Below are positions 17,914 through 26,915 of a DNA stretch of 64,000 nt, one piece after another; position 1 is the stretch's first letter; each line of letters starts with the position of its first letter. A program made the translations under genes and the position numbers. Under the pieces are notes generated by a model. It searched no databases. It was not told where the DNA came from and saw only the letters and a list, made by a program, of their open reading frames with translations. Source of the DNA: Leeia speluncae (GTDB lineage: Bacteria; Pseudomonadota; Gammaproteobacteria; Burkholderiales; Leeiaceae). Location: positions 513,141-577,140 of the forward strand of contig NZ_JAJBZT010000002.1 in NCBI RefSeq assembly GCF_020564625.1. Reading direction: 5' to 3'.

Positions 17914-19992
17914 TTATAGCTTAAAGCGGCTGATAATAGATTGTAGTGAACTAGATAGTGCTTCGAGTTGTGCGACGGAATCTGCCACTTCATCAACTGC
18001 ATTACTATTTTGCTGCACCATGCTGCTAATTTGCTCGATATTCTGAGCAATATCAGTACTTGCGGCGGCCTGTTCTTTGGTCGCATTGGCAATATCCGAT
18101 ACGCCATGAATGAGTTTGCTGGTTTCACCATGGACGGTACTAATGGCCGCTGCTGCTTTATCAGATAACGCCACCCCTTGGTCTACCTGTTCACGCGTAC
18201 TTTGCATGCTGGTGCTGGCATTCTGAATTTCGCCTCTAATGCCAGACACAATGGTGCCAATCTCAATAGTCGCCTGAGAGGTTCTGGCGGCTAGTTTGCG
18301 TACTTCGTCTGCCACAACCGCGAAGCCTCTACCCATCTCCCCTGCGCGGGCAGCCTCAATCGCAGCGTTTAAGGCCAGCAAGTTAGTTTGTTCGGCAATG
18401 TCTTTAATCACCTGCACAATGGTATCTACTTGCTGAGACTGCACCCCAAGTTTCGACATGGTATCGGCCATGATATTAATGCTTTGATTAATCTGCCCGA
18501 TTTCCGCCGCTACTTCACGCACCAGTTGCTCGCCAGCAGAGGTAGCTTTACCGGTTTCGGCTGCGCTGTTTTCAAAGTCTCTTGTTGTGTCTGCAATGTA
18601 CTGAATACTGACCGTTACTTCTTCGACACTGGCAGCCGTTGACGTTGCCGCCTCTGCCTGTTGGGCAGAACCGTGTTTTACTTGTTGGGCAGAATGATGC
18701 AAGCGCACCGCCGCCTCTCCCACTGCATGACTTTGCTCCCGCACATCGATAAACATCTGACGCAGGCTATCCATTAAGCGGTTAAACGCCTTGGCGGTAC
18801 GGCCAATTTCATCATTCGAGCTAATCTCTAAACGGCGAGTCAGGTCCCCGTGTCCATCGGTGAGGCCTTCCATGGCTTTGGCTAGCACCGAAAGTGGCTG
18901 GGTTAATCGGCTAAGTAAAATTGCCAACATCACAATAATGCCAATACCCGCCAAACTACCAACTAAGATTGCCGCATTACGGGTTTTGCGCGCATTTTCT
19001 AAAATGGTATCCATCGGGATATGCACCCCTAATGCCCAATTTTGCCCGCTATCCCCCACCTTCACTGCGCGCCACACTTGTAGCTGATTATCCATTTCTA
19101 CATCTAACCCCTTGCCAGCGGCAATGGCCTCTAGCGTCCCCGCTGGCAACGATGCTTTCTTCACCTGCTGACCGCGTTCTTTCGGATTATTGGATACCGC
19201 AATAATCCCACCCTGAGAAATCAGGCTAACAAAGCCAGTCCCCATTGGATGATAACTACCAACGAGCGACTGCAAGGTGTCTAGAGACATATCCACCGCC
19301 CCCACCCCTTGGAACTTGCCATCTTTGTCATGAATCGGCACCGCGAAAGAAGATTCGATGACCTGTTTGCCTTGTACATCGTAAGGATAGGGATCAGTAA
19401 TCGTGTCTTTATTGCGTTTTTTCGGGACGATGTAAAAATCCCCCCAACCGGCTTCTGTCTCGTAAGCCGGTACAAAATCTTGCGGGTGATCACGGAAGGA
19501 TTCAAATGCCTTTTGGTGGGCAGGATCATTCATTGTATCTTGCTTGGCTTTACCATCTGCCCCGCCTTTGGTCATGTAAGGCATGTAACGGCCGGTCGGG
19601 TCGTGAATTGGCCAATCTAGACGAAACTCATCGTCTTTGGCATCAAATGCATTTGGCTCCCATAGCATCCACATCCCCACGCCATCGGTAAAATTATTTA
19701 GTTTTTGGATAATGATGTGATCCATGGTTTTACGGTCGGCCATTTGGTTAGCTTGCAAGCCTTGCGCCGTACTGACTAAATCTTTTGCTACTAAAAAGCC
19801 GCTCTGTAACACCCCTTCTACTTGGTGGGTATATGCATCTGCCTGATCTTTTGCGCGCTGCAGGCCAGATTCTCGGGCCGACTCATACACGGAAGAGCCA
19901 ATTAGGGTTAACGTGCCGGCAAAGCCCGCCGCAATGGCCACACTTGCCGCAATTAATACTTTGCTTCGTAGACTCCAATTTTTCATACTCAT
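17914..19992 (-). CDS. Methyl-accepting chemotaxis protein with Cache sensor
   Basis: A 692-residue transmembrane chemoreceptor. It has an N-terminal membrane helix (about 10-32), a large double-Cache periplasmic ligand domain (about 35-335), a second membrane helix (about 343-365), a HAMP segment and the signalling domain with the highly conserved hairpin tip [24 protein letters not shown] lies 8 nt ahead of the 19992 start. No chemotaxis signalling genes are adjacent. Position next to dctBDA suggests, without proving, an organic-acid or amino-acid ligand. Confidence 0.93.
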   Translation of the reverse strand: MSMKNWSLRSKVLIAASVAIAAGFAGTLTLIGSSVYESARESGLQRAKDQADAYTHQVEGVLQSGFLVAKDLVSTAQGLQANQMADRKTMDHIIIQKLNNFTDGVGMWMLWEPNAFDAKDDEFRLDWPIHDPTGRYMPYMTKGGADGKAKQDTMNDPAHQKAFESFRDHPQDFVPAYETEAGWGDFYIVPKKRNKDTITDPYPYDVQGKQVIESSFAVPIHDKDGKFQGVGAVDMSLDTLQSLVGSYHPMGTGFVSLISQGGIIAVSNNPKERGQQVKKASLPAGTLEAIAAGKGLDVEMDNQLQVWRAVKVGDSGQNWALGVHIPMDTILENARKTRNAAILVGSLAGIGIIVMLAILLSRLTQPLSVLAKAMEGLTDGHGDLTRRLEISSNDEIGRTAKAFNRLMDSLRQMFIDVREQSHAVGEAAVRLHHSAQQVKHGSAQQAEAATSTAASVEEVTVSIQYIADTTRDFENSAAETGKATSAGEQLVREVAAEIGQINQSINIMADTMSKLGVQSQQVDTIVQVIKDIAEQTNLLALNAAIEAARAGEMGRGFAVVADEVRKLAARTSQATIEIGTIVSGIRGEIQNASTSMQSTREQVDQGVALSDKAAAAISTVHGETSKLIHGVSDIANATKEQAAASTDIAQNIEQISSMVQQNSNAVDEVADSVAQLEALSSSLQSIISRFKL

Positions 19993-20214
19993 GCTTCTCG
20001 CCTTATATGCTCACAGGGGAATAGACGGCAAAAGTGATACTCTCTTGCTCGGTATTTATACTTATGCGATCAGTTTACGCCTTTTAACAAACAACTGACT
20101 GCCAATTCAGGCAATAAAGTGTTCCACAAACGAACTAGCTGCCCTTTTATTTGTCAATTTTTGTGAACCGAATCGGTTAAACTATCTAGCAATGAAATTT
20201 TGGAAATGCACGTC

Positions 20215-20712
20215 ATGAAATCTTTAAAGCGCCTAGTGCTTGCCTCTGCCGCCCTTATCTTAATGGCAGGCTGTAGTAACCAACCTACTGCGCCAGATGT
20301 GAACTACACCACGCTCACCAACCAAACCCAATCCTTCAAAAACTTGCAAGGCAAAGTAGTATTGGTAGATTTTTGGGCAACTAGCTGTACCGGTTGTGTA
20401 GAAGAAATGGCCGAAATGACGAAAACCTACCAACAATTTAATCCGCGTGGTTACGAGATGGTGGCCGTCGCGATGAGTTACGACCCGCCAGAATACGTGC
20501 GAAATTTTGTGGCAACCCGCAAATTACCTTTTAGTGTCACGATGGATAGTGACGGCAGCCTGCAAAAAGCGTTTGGCGAGAAATTTACCGAGATTGTGGC
20601 TGTACCAACTACCTTTTTAATCGGAAAAGATGGCAAACTGATCAAGACGTATGTGGGATCGCCTAACTTTACCGAGCTAAGACAAGAAATCGAAAAAGCA
20701 CTGCAAAGCTAA
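20215..20712 (+). CDS. Thioredoxin-fold lipoprotein (TlpA/ResA-like)
   Basis: A 165-residue thiol-redox protein with a lipoprotein signal (lipobox LMAGC, Cys20) and a thioredoxin fold with the active site DFWATSCTGC. The CTGC pair differs from the CPPC of the 1959-2513 protein. It probably reduces disulfides in the periplasm while anchored in a membrane. ATG 20215 begins a clean signal peptide; in-frame TTG 20200 and ATG 20206 are alternatives. A hairpin with a GTAA loop follows at 20769-20790. Confidence 0.85.
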   Translation: MKSLKRLVLASAALILMAGCSNQPTAPDVNYTTLTNQTQSFKNLQGKVVLVDFWATSCTGCVEEMAEMTKTYQQFNPRGYEMVAVAMSYDPPEYVRNFVATRKLPFSVTMDSDGSLQKAFGEKFTEIVAVPTTFLIGKDGKLIKTYVGSPNFTELRQEIEKALQS

Positions 20713-20768
20713 GCCAACGGTTTTCTGCCTAATGTGCAAACAAGGCAGAAAGGTAAACAGAACAACAC

Positions 20769-20790
20769 AAACGCCCCGTAAGGGGCGTTT
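20769..20790 (+). terminator. Hairpin terminator between the thioredoxin and acetyltransferase genes
   Basis: AAACGCCCC and GGGGCGTTT form a 9-bp stem with a GTAA loop; the T tail is short. A second, weaker hairpin (TTCTGCCT/AGGCAGAA) precedes it at about 20724-20750. Confidence 0.65.
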
Positions 20791-20813
20791 CACATGAAAC
20801 GGACACAAACACC

Positions 20814-21284
20814 ATGCCAATAGAAAAAGAACACTGGCAATGCCTGACAATTGCCCAGCTTAGCAGCCAACAGCTACTAGACATCATGGTCTTACGTAGC
20901 CAAATTTTTGTGGTGGAACAAAATTGTGTGTACCAAGACCCAGATCAATACGATGCCCACCCAGAAACCAGACACCTGTTTGCAACAGTAGATGGCAAAG
21001 TCGCCGCCTACCTGCGCGTACTTGCCCCTGGTACCACCTACCCATCGGCTAGCCTTGGCCGCGTGGTGGTGGGCGCAGACTACAGAGGAGATGGCCTAGC
21101 CAAGCGGCTACTTGCCAGAGGATTGGAAGAACTCTACGCCCTATGGCCAACCGTAGATGTAGAAATTGGCGCACAAACCTACCTGCAAAAATTCTATGCC
21201 TCTTTTGGCTTTGAACAAGAAGGAGACGGCTATCTAGAAGACGGCATCCCCCACCTGCATATGAGAAGAAAATTAGCTTATTAA
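20814..21284 (+). CDS. elaA: ElaA-type GNAT acetyltransferase
   Basis: A 156-residue GCN5-related N-acetyltransferase of the ElaA family. Seen: LRSQIFVVEQNCVYQDPDQ at the N-terminal substrate side, DGKVAAYLRVL, and the acetyl-CoA loop LGRVVVGADYRGDGLAKRLL; the C-terminal FGFEQEGDGYLEDGIPH is typical of ElaA. Substrate is unknown. It stands alone ahead of tRNA-fMet on the same strand. Confidence 0.88.
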   Translation: MPIEKEHWQCLTIAQLSSQQLLDIMVLRSQIFVVEQNCVYQDPDQYDAHPETRHLFATVDGKVAAYLRVLAPGTTYPSASLGRVVVGADYRGDGLAKRLLARGLEELYALWPTVDVEIGAQTYLQKFYASFGFEQEGDGYLEDGIPHLHMRRKLAY

Positions 21285-21346
21285 AGTTTTTTTCACAAAA
21301 CACTTGCCAAAGGTGTACGACTTCTGTAATATCTCATTTCTCCAGA

Positions 21347-21423
21347 CGCGGGGTGGAGCAGTCTGGCAGCTCGTCGGGCTCATAACCCGAAGGTCACAGG
21401 TTCGAATCCTGTCCCCGCAACCA
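21347..21423 (+). tRNA. Initiator tRNA-fMet (CAT)
   Basis: The 77-nt sequence folds as a tRNA with anticodon CAT. Initiator features are present: an unpaired C1-A72 at the acceptor end, three consecutive G:C pairs in the anticodon stem (GGG-CTCATAA-CCC), and an encoded CCA. It closely resembles E. coli tRNA-fMet. A terminator follows directly, and the AT-rich restriction-modification island begins right after that. Confidence 0.97.
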
Positions 21424-21429
21424 GATGTC

Positions 21430-21464
21430 AACCCCTGATTAGCGAAAGTTAATCAGGGGTTTTG
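21430..21464 (+). terminator. Rho-independent terminator of tRNA-fMet
   Basis: AACCCCTGATTA pairs with TTAATCAGGGGTT around a short loop, followed by TTGTCTTTTTT. It lies 6 nt after the tRNA CCA end. Confidence 0.88.
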
Positions 21465-21529
21465 TCTTTTTTAGCTTCCCTTTTGAAAAAGGGGCACTCA
21501 CTGCGATTTCTAGCAATTAGTTATCTGAT

Positions 21530-21555
21530 GAAAAACCTCGGGTATGCCCGAGGTT
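21530..21555 (-). terminator. Terminator of the restriction endonuclease transcript
   Basis: AACCTCGGG and CCCGAGGTT form a perfect 9-bp stem with a 4-nt loop; on the minus strand it is followed by TTTTTCATC. It ends transcription that passes through the endonuclease gene and the open frame behind it. Confidence 0.8.
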
Positions 21556-21639
21556 AGTTGCTTATTATATATACATGATGCGTATTTATATGGCACATTG
21601 TGAATTGTCTGATTGTCTATTATTTAAAAATTAAACTGT

Positions 21640-21906
21640 TTAGTTGCATTTCCAATTTTTAATTGCATCATCAGGTTTTGTAACGTCAGAACCTAAAATA
21701 TTAAGGCAATCCATCTTTATTTTCTTTTCATTTGACCCGTCTACATCTCCTTGTTTGGCTACTTTAGCATATTTATTTACCTGAGCTTGATTTGAAACGC
21801 CGACAATGAAAGCTGTATGAAATTTAGAAATTTCACAGTGATTATCATCTTTATTTCGCTGAAGTGATAAAAAAACATAATATTTTTGATAATAATATTT
21901 ATTTAA
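21640..21906 (-). pseudogene. In-frame open stretch directly after the endonuclease stop (gene remnant?)
   Basis: Immediately after the TAA of the endonuclease gene the same reading frame stays open for 88 codons to the next TAA. No ATG or GTG start lies near its beginning. The translation looks protein-like: it contains CEISKFHTAFIVGVSNQ, a second cysteine in KMDCLNILGSDV and ends in NWKCN. It could be the C-terminal remnant of another gene, a real extension behind a nonsense codon or sequencing error, or chance in AT-rich DNA. I do not recognise the family. Confidence 0.4.
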
Positions 21907-23343
21907 TTAATCAATTAGCTTGTATGTAATTGGTGCAGGAAATAATAGGTTTAAGTCGCGTTTATTGATTTTGAATAATGGACCTTTTTCAGAGACTTGT
22001 GTTTTACCTGCTGAAGTAACCTTTCTTTTAATTAAGTGATCCATTGTGATTACACCAGACTCAATTAGAGGTAAAAGCTGCGTTTGAATTGGTTTTTTTG
22101 TGTGAATGACTGAGGTCAGCTGAAAGTGTTCAACACTATTTATGAAAACACTTTTTGCACTAATCCAAAATGTCTCAGCATGCTTTTCGAGAAGTCGGTC
22201 GCGCAAAAGCTTGCCGGGCCATATAGCTACTGCTTCGCCATCTTTGTGTTTTTCGATTAGCAGATCATTGTGAACATTATAAAAAAATTGAAGTCCTTGA
22301 CTATTTGGCTTAAGTGCACTGGTTGTGCAATACAGCTTGAAATCTTCACCACGTTGATAACCATATTTATCTAAAATAGCTTCGCTGCTGGATAGGGGGC
22401 TGATAGTCCAATCTGCAACTTGGGCAAATAAATTCGAGCGATTTTTTCTTTTTGCTCTGCCTGACTTTATTTCAATGCCTTTATAGTCTGGTTGTTTACT
22501 GCTATTAATCTCAATTCCTAGTGCCGTCTCGATCGCACGGCCAATTGCAGTATCGGCATCGACTGTTGATGGAATAGGTGATTTTGAAAGATCTCTTAGC
22601 TTGGCTAATAATTCTTCTGCAATACTACTTTGAGATCTCTGGTATTCATTGATGAAACTGCCAATATGATCATCATTTGATATTTGAGCAAAATTGATAC
22701 GGCTAAAATTAAACAGATATAAAGAATCATTAAGAATAACAATTGCTATTTGCTCTGTTGCATTCGCAAATCCACCTAGCTTAGGGAACCACATACGAGG
22801 GTCACCATGCTTGGTAATGGGGCGATATAAACGGACTGTAGTTTCTGTAGTAGATTCAGGTGTAACAAAGAAAGCTCGTTTAACTACTTTGTGCTCCGGC
22901 CCTTGTTTTTGTTGGGAAAAACAATGAAAGTCTGCTGCATCAAAATGGGTTCTTACAGGGATCGTTGCATCAAGTATAGATTTGTTTAGACCGGTAATCG
23001 TTGGTTCAAACATTGAGAACTCAAGCCCTTTTGATACAAAATAAGCTTGATTTTTTGCGATATTAAATTTTAAATCGGATGGTAAGTCTTCATTTCGTTC
23101 TAGCTGATGATCGCTGTCTGTAGCAGCAACATCATCGTCATCCATGAAGTTTCGAGATTGTTTTTTTGCAGGCCGCGTCTTAGCAAGTGATTCTGCTTCT
23201 GCTTTTAAAACAGCTTTCCAGTTTGGTTGTTGATATTTTTTTGCGATAACGTCAAGGGCTTCGTGTTGTGAAATCCCTGTGCGTTTTTTGAGTTTTGTGG
23301 CTTCTTTGCGTAGGCTACTAGCACTTTTCTTGAGGTCACTCAT
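21907..23343 (-). CDS. MvaI/BcnI-family type II restriction endonuclease
   Basis: The 478-residue protein (start ATG 23343 behind AGGAAATGTC; an upstream in-frame start exists) is divergent from a cytosine-5 methyltransferase. Its middle part shows GRAIETALGIEI, DYKGIEIKSGR and NLFAQVADW, the pattern of the MvaI/BcnI restriction family, with Asp and Glu-x-Lys as likely metal ligands. BcnI and MvaI cut related CC-x-GG sites; specificity here is unknown. Residues 1-45 form a separate basic helical module (SSLRKEATKLKKRTGISQHEAL) not needed in MvaI. The DNA is much more AT-rich than the surroundings, a sign of transfer. Confidence 0.75.
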   Translation of the reverse strand: MSDLKKSASSLRKEATKLKKRTGISQHEALDVIAKKYQQPNWKAVLKAEAESLAKTRPAKKQSRNFMDDDDVAATDSDHQLERNEDLPSDLKFNIAKNQAYFVSKGLEFSMFEPTITGLNKSILDATIPVRTHFDAADFHCFSQQKQGPEHKVVKRAFFVTPESTTETTVRLYRPITKHGDPRMWFPKLGGFANATEQIAIVILNDSLYLFNFSRINFAQISNDDHIGSFINEYQRSQSSIAEELLAKLRDLSKSPIPSTVDADTAIGRAIETALGIEINSSKQPDYKGIEIKSGRAKRKNRSNLFAQVADWTISPLSSSEAILDKYGYQRGEDFKLYCTTSALKPNSQGLQFFYNVHNDLLIEKHKDGEAVAIWPGKLLRDRLLEKHAETFWISAKSVFINSVEHFQLTSVIHTKKPIQTQLLPLIESGVITMDHLIKRKVTSAGKTQVSEKGPLFKINKRDLNLLFPAPITYKLID

Positions 23344-23459
23344 GACATTTCCTAAAACTTGTGTTGAATTTACTGCCCACAAATAAATTCAAACACTCAT
23401 TTCAGAAATGGTGAGTATGTACAAGAGATGGCCATGAAGCCTTTACTAGCGTGGGCTGT

Positions 23460-23477
23460 AGGCCTTCTCAAAGGCCT
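23460..23477. promoter_or_regulatory. Hairpin in the divergent promoter region of the restriction-modification pair
   Basis: AGGCCTT and AAGGCCT form a 7-bp stem with a CTCA loop. It lies in the 288-nt space between the two divergent genes, 117 nt ahead of the endonuclease start. No controller (C) gene is present, so control of the pair may be built into this region; I see no convincing promoter hexamers. Confidence 0.3.
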
Positions 23478-23631
23478 TTAGTGCATGTAAGTTAGCATAA
23501 GGTATAAATAAAGAGAAGTGGGCCACGATATATTTCTATTACTTCGATGACATAAAGTGGCGCAAGCCCTGGACTTTAACTGCGTATGCCTCTAAAATAG
23601 CAATCACGATTTGATAGATAGGTAGAAATAA

Positions 23632-25224
23632 GTGAACTTCATTGAGCTTTTTGCTGGCTGTGGTGGCTTATCACTTGGATTGAAGTCAGAAGGTGGAAAT
23701 TTGCTTTTGGCAAATGAACTTTCACCAATGGCGGCAGAGACTTATGCCTTTAACTTTTTTAATGAAAACTTACAGGAACCGTTGTTAGCTCAGGAACAGC
23801 AAATCACCAATACACGTTGGTTAAGTAGCAGATATGGATTCGATAACTTTGAGGCCAGATTACGAGAAAATCCAAATAATTATCCATCAATTGGAGATGG
23901 TATTTCAGAAGTAACCAATGTAAATCCAGAAGACTTAAGAGGTAGTTTAATCGTTGGTAGCATAGTTGAGCTGAACAATTGGTTAGAAACAAGACCGCAA
24001 GTAGTGGAGTTATTAAGAACAGGATTTGGTGAAAATGGTCTTGATGTAGTTTCAGGTGGGCCACCATGTCAGAGTTTTAGTATGGCAGGCCTTCGTCGTC
24101 AAAATTGTGAGAAGAATACATTACCATGGGAGTTTGCTAAGTTTGCCAACATGGTTAGGCCCAGACTCGTTTTACTTGAAAATGTTTCAGGAATTTTACG
24201 TCCATTTAAAGATGATCTAGGAAATCGTTACTATGCGTGGTACGAATTGGCGAAAGCATTTGCTGGTATTGGTTATATACCACTTTGTCTGCATACCAAT
24301 GCAAAACTTGCTGGTGTCCCTCAAAATCGCCCACGCTTTATTATGATTGGTGTTCGCGATGACGTATTTCAAGAATTAAACCCAACTTTCAACGATGCTG
24401 AGAATCAGTTGTTTTCAGACCCTTTCAAGTTCTTCGAACTTATTCAGGCTGGACAGGATGTAGATGTCGGTGACGAACTGATGCGCTATAGAGATGTTAC
24501 AAAAGCGGAGGATTTGGAACTGTTCCATAATTCATTTTTAATACCGCTAGTTGCACGTAATTATCCTTTTGTATCTGTGGAAAATGCTATTGACGATCTT
24601 CGTAATAGACCCGTGGAGAGAGGGGAATTTTCCTTGAGTCTAGATCAAGAATTTAGAGATGTACCGCTCCCTACCCTAGGTGAGATACAAAATCATGAGC
24701 TACGAAGAAATAGTGATTTGGTTCGGCGCAGGTTCAGAATCTATCAGGTCTTGTCGCAAGTTGATGGTATTGCAAAGAAAGAGGTGCAGGAAATCTTGAA
24801 AGGAACATCAAATCATCTTACTGAACGAAGTTGGCGTCTATTAGCAGATTTTGATTATTTAAATGAAGCAGGTAATTTTGTTCGCTTTGATAACATACAT
24901 GAGTTTGTTTTATTTCTGAAACAGCATCCTACGAAAAAGCAAACCCAAAAAGCTCTCCTTATAGATCAACCTGCACCTGCTGCACTATCAATTCCAGATG
25001 ATGCTTGCCACTATCATCACGACGAACTACGTACCCTCACGGTACGTGAAATGGCTAGGATACAATCTTTCCCGGACGCATTTGAGTTTAGATCAAAAGT
25101 CACAACAGGTGGTGATCAGCGTCAATATGAAGTACCACAATACACGCAGGTTGGGAATGCGGTACCTCCGTTGCTTGCAAAGGCATTGGGGCAGGTTCTT
25201 AACAATTTGCTTCGGAGACTCTGA
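23632..25224 (+). CDS. DNA (cytosine-5) methyltransferase
   Basis: A 530-residue C5-methyltransferase, the protective partner of the divergent endonuclease. All key motifs are in order: I (FAGCGGLSLGL, 7-17), IV with the catalytic Cys (GGPPCQSFS, about 141-149), VI (LLENVSG, about 182), VIII (PQNRPRF, about 231), IX (REMARIQSFPD) and X (QVGNAVPPLLA, about 506). The long stretch between VIII and IX holds the target-recognition region. It starts with GTG at 23632. Codon use is AT-rich, like the endonuclease. Confidence 0.92.
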   Translation: MNFIELFAGCGGLSLGLKSEGGNLLLANELSPMAAETYAFNFFNENLQEPLLAQEQQITNTRWLSSRYGFDNFEARLRENPNNYPSIGDGISEVTNVNPEDLRGSLIVGSIVELNNWLETRPQVVELLRTGFGENGLDVVSGGPPCQSFSMAGLRRQNCEKNTLPWEFAKFANMVRPRLVLLENVSGILRPFKDDLGNRYYAWYELAKAFAGIGYIPLCLHTNAKLAGVPQNRPRFIMIGVRDDVFQELNPTFNDAENQLFSDPFKFFELIQAGQDVDVGDELMRYRDVTKAEDLELFHNSFLIPLVARNYPFVSVENAIDDLRNRPVERGEFSLSLDQEFRDVPLPTLGEIQNHELRRNSDLVRRRFRIYQVLSQVDGIAKKEVQEILKGTSNHLTERSWRLLADFDYLNEAGNFVRFDNIHEFVLFLKQHPTKKQTQKALLIDQPAPAALSIPDDACHYHHDELRTLTVREMARIQSFPDAFEFRSKVTTGGDQRQYEVPQYTQVGNAVPPLLAKALGQVLNNLLRRL

Positions 25225-25684
25225 TCAAGTGGAAGTTCGAATTTAATTGATTGAGCAATATACTTCCCACCATCAGAAACTTTGTGTTATAGTGCGCGAA
25301 CTCAATCAATTATTAACCCCTATTGTGTTAGCTTTTTGGGGTTTGTCTTTCTAGACGATCTTTTTGGGTGTTGTGTGTAACACCCTGCTTGAACATCTGT
25401 GGTTTCTTAGCCGAATTTCAGTACAAGTTTAGAAGTTGATCTGTTACGCGATGCGTAGGGGCGCAGTGTGTGCTGCCTTGCGTTTAGCGATCAGATAGAG
25501 TTAACCCAAATGCTAGTGGGTAGTTGGCCGGTTGCAGGCGCTACGCTAGCGATATTTACCGGGTGGATGAATGCATAACGGAACAGTGCATTGCCTGGTG
25601 TGATGAAAAACATATGTAGTACCCACAAGCCTATGTTGGCATGTGGTAGCAATGGCACCCAGATTCGGTGCCTAAGGAAAAAAA
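25225..25684 (+). promoter_or_regulatory. Promoter-like site and long hairpin-rich leader of a small ORF
   Basis: No gene is seen here. TATAGT at 25288-25293 followed by GCGCG looks like a -10 with a GC discriminator. Downstream are many possible stems: AACCCC/GGGGTT (25315-25343) with a T-rich tail, GGGTGTT/AACACCC (25366-25385), AATGCA/TGCATT in 25569-25592, CCACA-GCC/GGC-TGTGG near 25623-25646, and GGCACC/GGTGCC (25654-25672) just before the ribosome site AGGA. Such a leader of about 390 nt suggests a structured RNA, cis-acting or independent. I do not recognise a known family. Confidence 0.5.
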
Positions 25685-25864
25685 TTGAAAGTTAAAGAAC
25701 TAAAACAGGGTGACCATATCACCCAAGAAGTAAACAACACTAAAGTGTCTTTTGAAGTGCTATCTATTCAACAAATTGGTCGACGTTTTAATGTTACCTT
25801 CCGCTCTATTTTGGGCGTAGGTAGTACGTGTTACCAAGGCAATGCATGTGTGCTAATTGCTTAA
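25685..25864 (+). CDS. Small 59-residue protein with TTG start
   Basis: A TTG start preceded by AAGGAAAAAAA opens a 59-codon frame, MKVKELKQGDHITQEVNN at the N-terminus and two cysteines near the C-terminus (STCYQGNACVLIA). The alternating pattern suggests a small beta-barrel; there is no signal peptide. Function is unknown. It forms a single-gene unit with the long structured leader before it and a strong terminator 17 nt behind it. Base composition is like the core genome, not like the restriction-modification island beside it. Confidence 0.6.
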   Translation: MKVKELKQGDHITQEVNNTKVSFEVLSIQQIGRRFNVTFRSILGVGSTCYQGNACVLIA

Positions 25865-25880
25865 TTAGCAAATAAGAAAA

Positions 25881-25907
25881 AACGGGGTGTTTACCCCGTT
25901 TTTTTTC
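25881..25907 (+). terminator. Strong rho-independent terminator after the 59-codon ORF
   Basis: AACGGGG and CCCCGTT form a stem with a 6-nt loop, followed by eight T. It separates this unit from the convergent LysR gene. Confidence 0.88.
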
Positions 25908-25928
25908 GTCTAGCGTTTGCGTACCTGC

Positions 25929-26813
25929 CTATTTTTTGGCAAATAGCTGTTTGGATAATTGTAGAAAAGCGGTGGTGGCCGGGCTGGCGTGGCTAGGGTG
26001 TGGAATCGCTAGGCCAATGGTGCGGAAATAATTTACCGAGAGTGGTTTTTTGATGACACCAGGAAATAGCTGCATGATTTCATCTGGCACAGCTAAGTCT
26101 GCCACAATGGATACCCCACTCCCCATTTCGACCATTTTGATGATGGTAATAATTTGGGCGTATTTGTGTTTTATATCTGGCCGTAGTTTGGCGTCTTCAA
26201 AAATTTGCTCTACAAATTTACCGCTGCCCGCTAGGGTTAAAATGAATGGATCTTTGCATAAGTCTGCTAGTTGAATGGTGGTTTGTTTGGCTAAAGGGTG
26301 CTGGGCGGGGATAAGGGCAATTAGGGCATCTTCTATTAACTTGGTGGTATGAAATTGCTCGTTTGGCAATACCACAAAGCCAATGTCTACTTTTCTGTCG
26401 CGAATCCATTCTGCTACTTCGTGATCTTTGCCTTCTTCTACGATCACTTCAATACCGGGGTAGCGGGCTTTAAATTTCTCTAAGATTTTGGGTAGTACTT
26501 GGATAGAGGTGGAGATCCCCATTGATCCAATCCGAAGCGTACCGCTCTTTACGCCGCGTAAGTCTGCTACTTCTTGCGTTAGCCCTTCTGCAAGGGTAAG
26601 TAGCTCATTCGTCCGCACCAATAATTGCTTACCGGTACTAGATAGGCTAATACTTTGCTGGGTGCGGATAAATAATTTCACGTCCCATTCTTTTTCTAAT
26701 TGCCGGATAGCGTGCGATACCGCCGATTGGCTAATACCTAGCTGATCTGCGGCAGTTGTAAAGCTGCCTAGGGCGGCTACTTTGGCAAAGATAGCCAGTT
26801 GGGTAAAGGTCAT
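25929..26813 (-). CDS. LysR-family transcriptional regulator
   Basis: A 294-residue LTTR with an N-terminal winged helix-turn-helix (FTTAADQLGISQSAVSHAIRQLE) and a type 2 periplasmic-binding-like effector domain (RIGSMGISTSIQVLPKILEKF). It is divergent from an AEC-type transporter 102 nt away and most likely controls it. The inducer is not evident; close relatives include CysB- or CynR-like proteins, but I cannot assign a subfamily. Confidence 0.9.
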   Translation of the reverse strand: MTFTQLAIFAKVAALGSFTTAADQLGISQSAVSHAIRQLEKEWDVKLFIRTQQSISLSSTGKQLLVRTNELLTLAEGLTQEVADLRGVKSGTLRIGSMGISTSIQVLPKILEKFKARYPGIEVIVEEGKDHEVAEWIRDRKVDIGFVVLPNEQFHTTKLIEDALIALIPAQHPLAKQTTIQLADLCKDPFILTLAGSGKFVEQIFEDAKLRPDIKHKYAQIITIIKMVEMGSGVSIVADLAVPDEIMQLFPGVIKKPLSVNYFRTIGLAIPHPSHASPATTAFLQLSKQLFAKK

Positions 26814-26915
26814 TATTGCCTGCCTGACATGAGTATTTACTCATTTTACTATGAGAATACATGAGCGGTATGGTGTGCAAATGTAGCGCTACCGATGCGT
26901 ACCTTGGGGAATGGA

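Noticed and set aside
25234-25241. GTTCGAAT as attachment-site repeat of tRNA-fMet
   Set aside because: Only eight bases are shared with the tRNA T-loop, which is within chance; no integrase was found. Kept only as a remark in the island finding.
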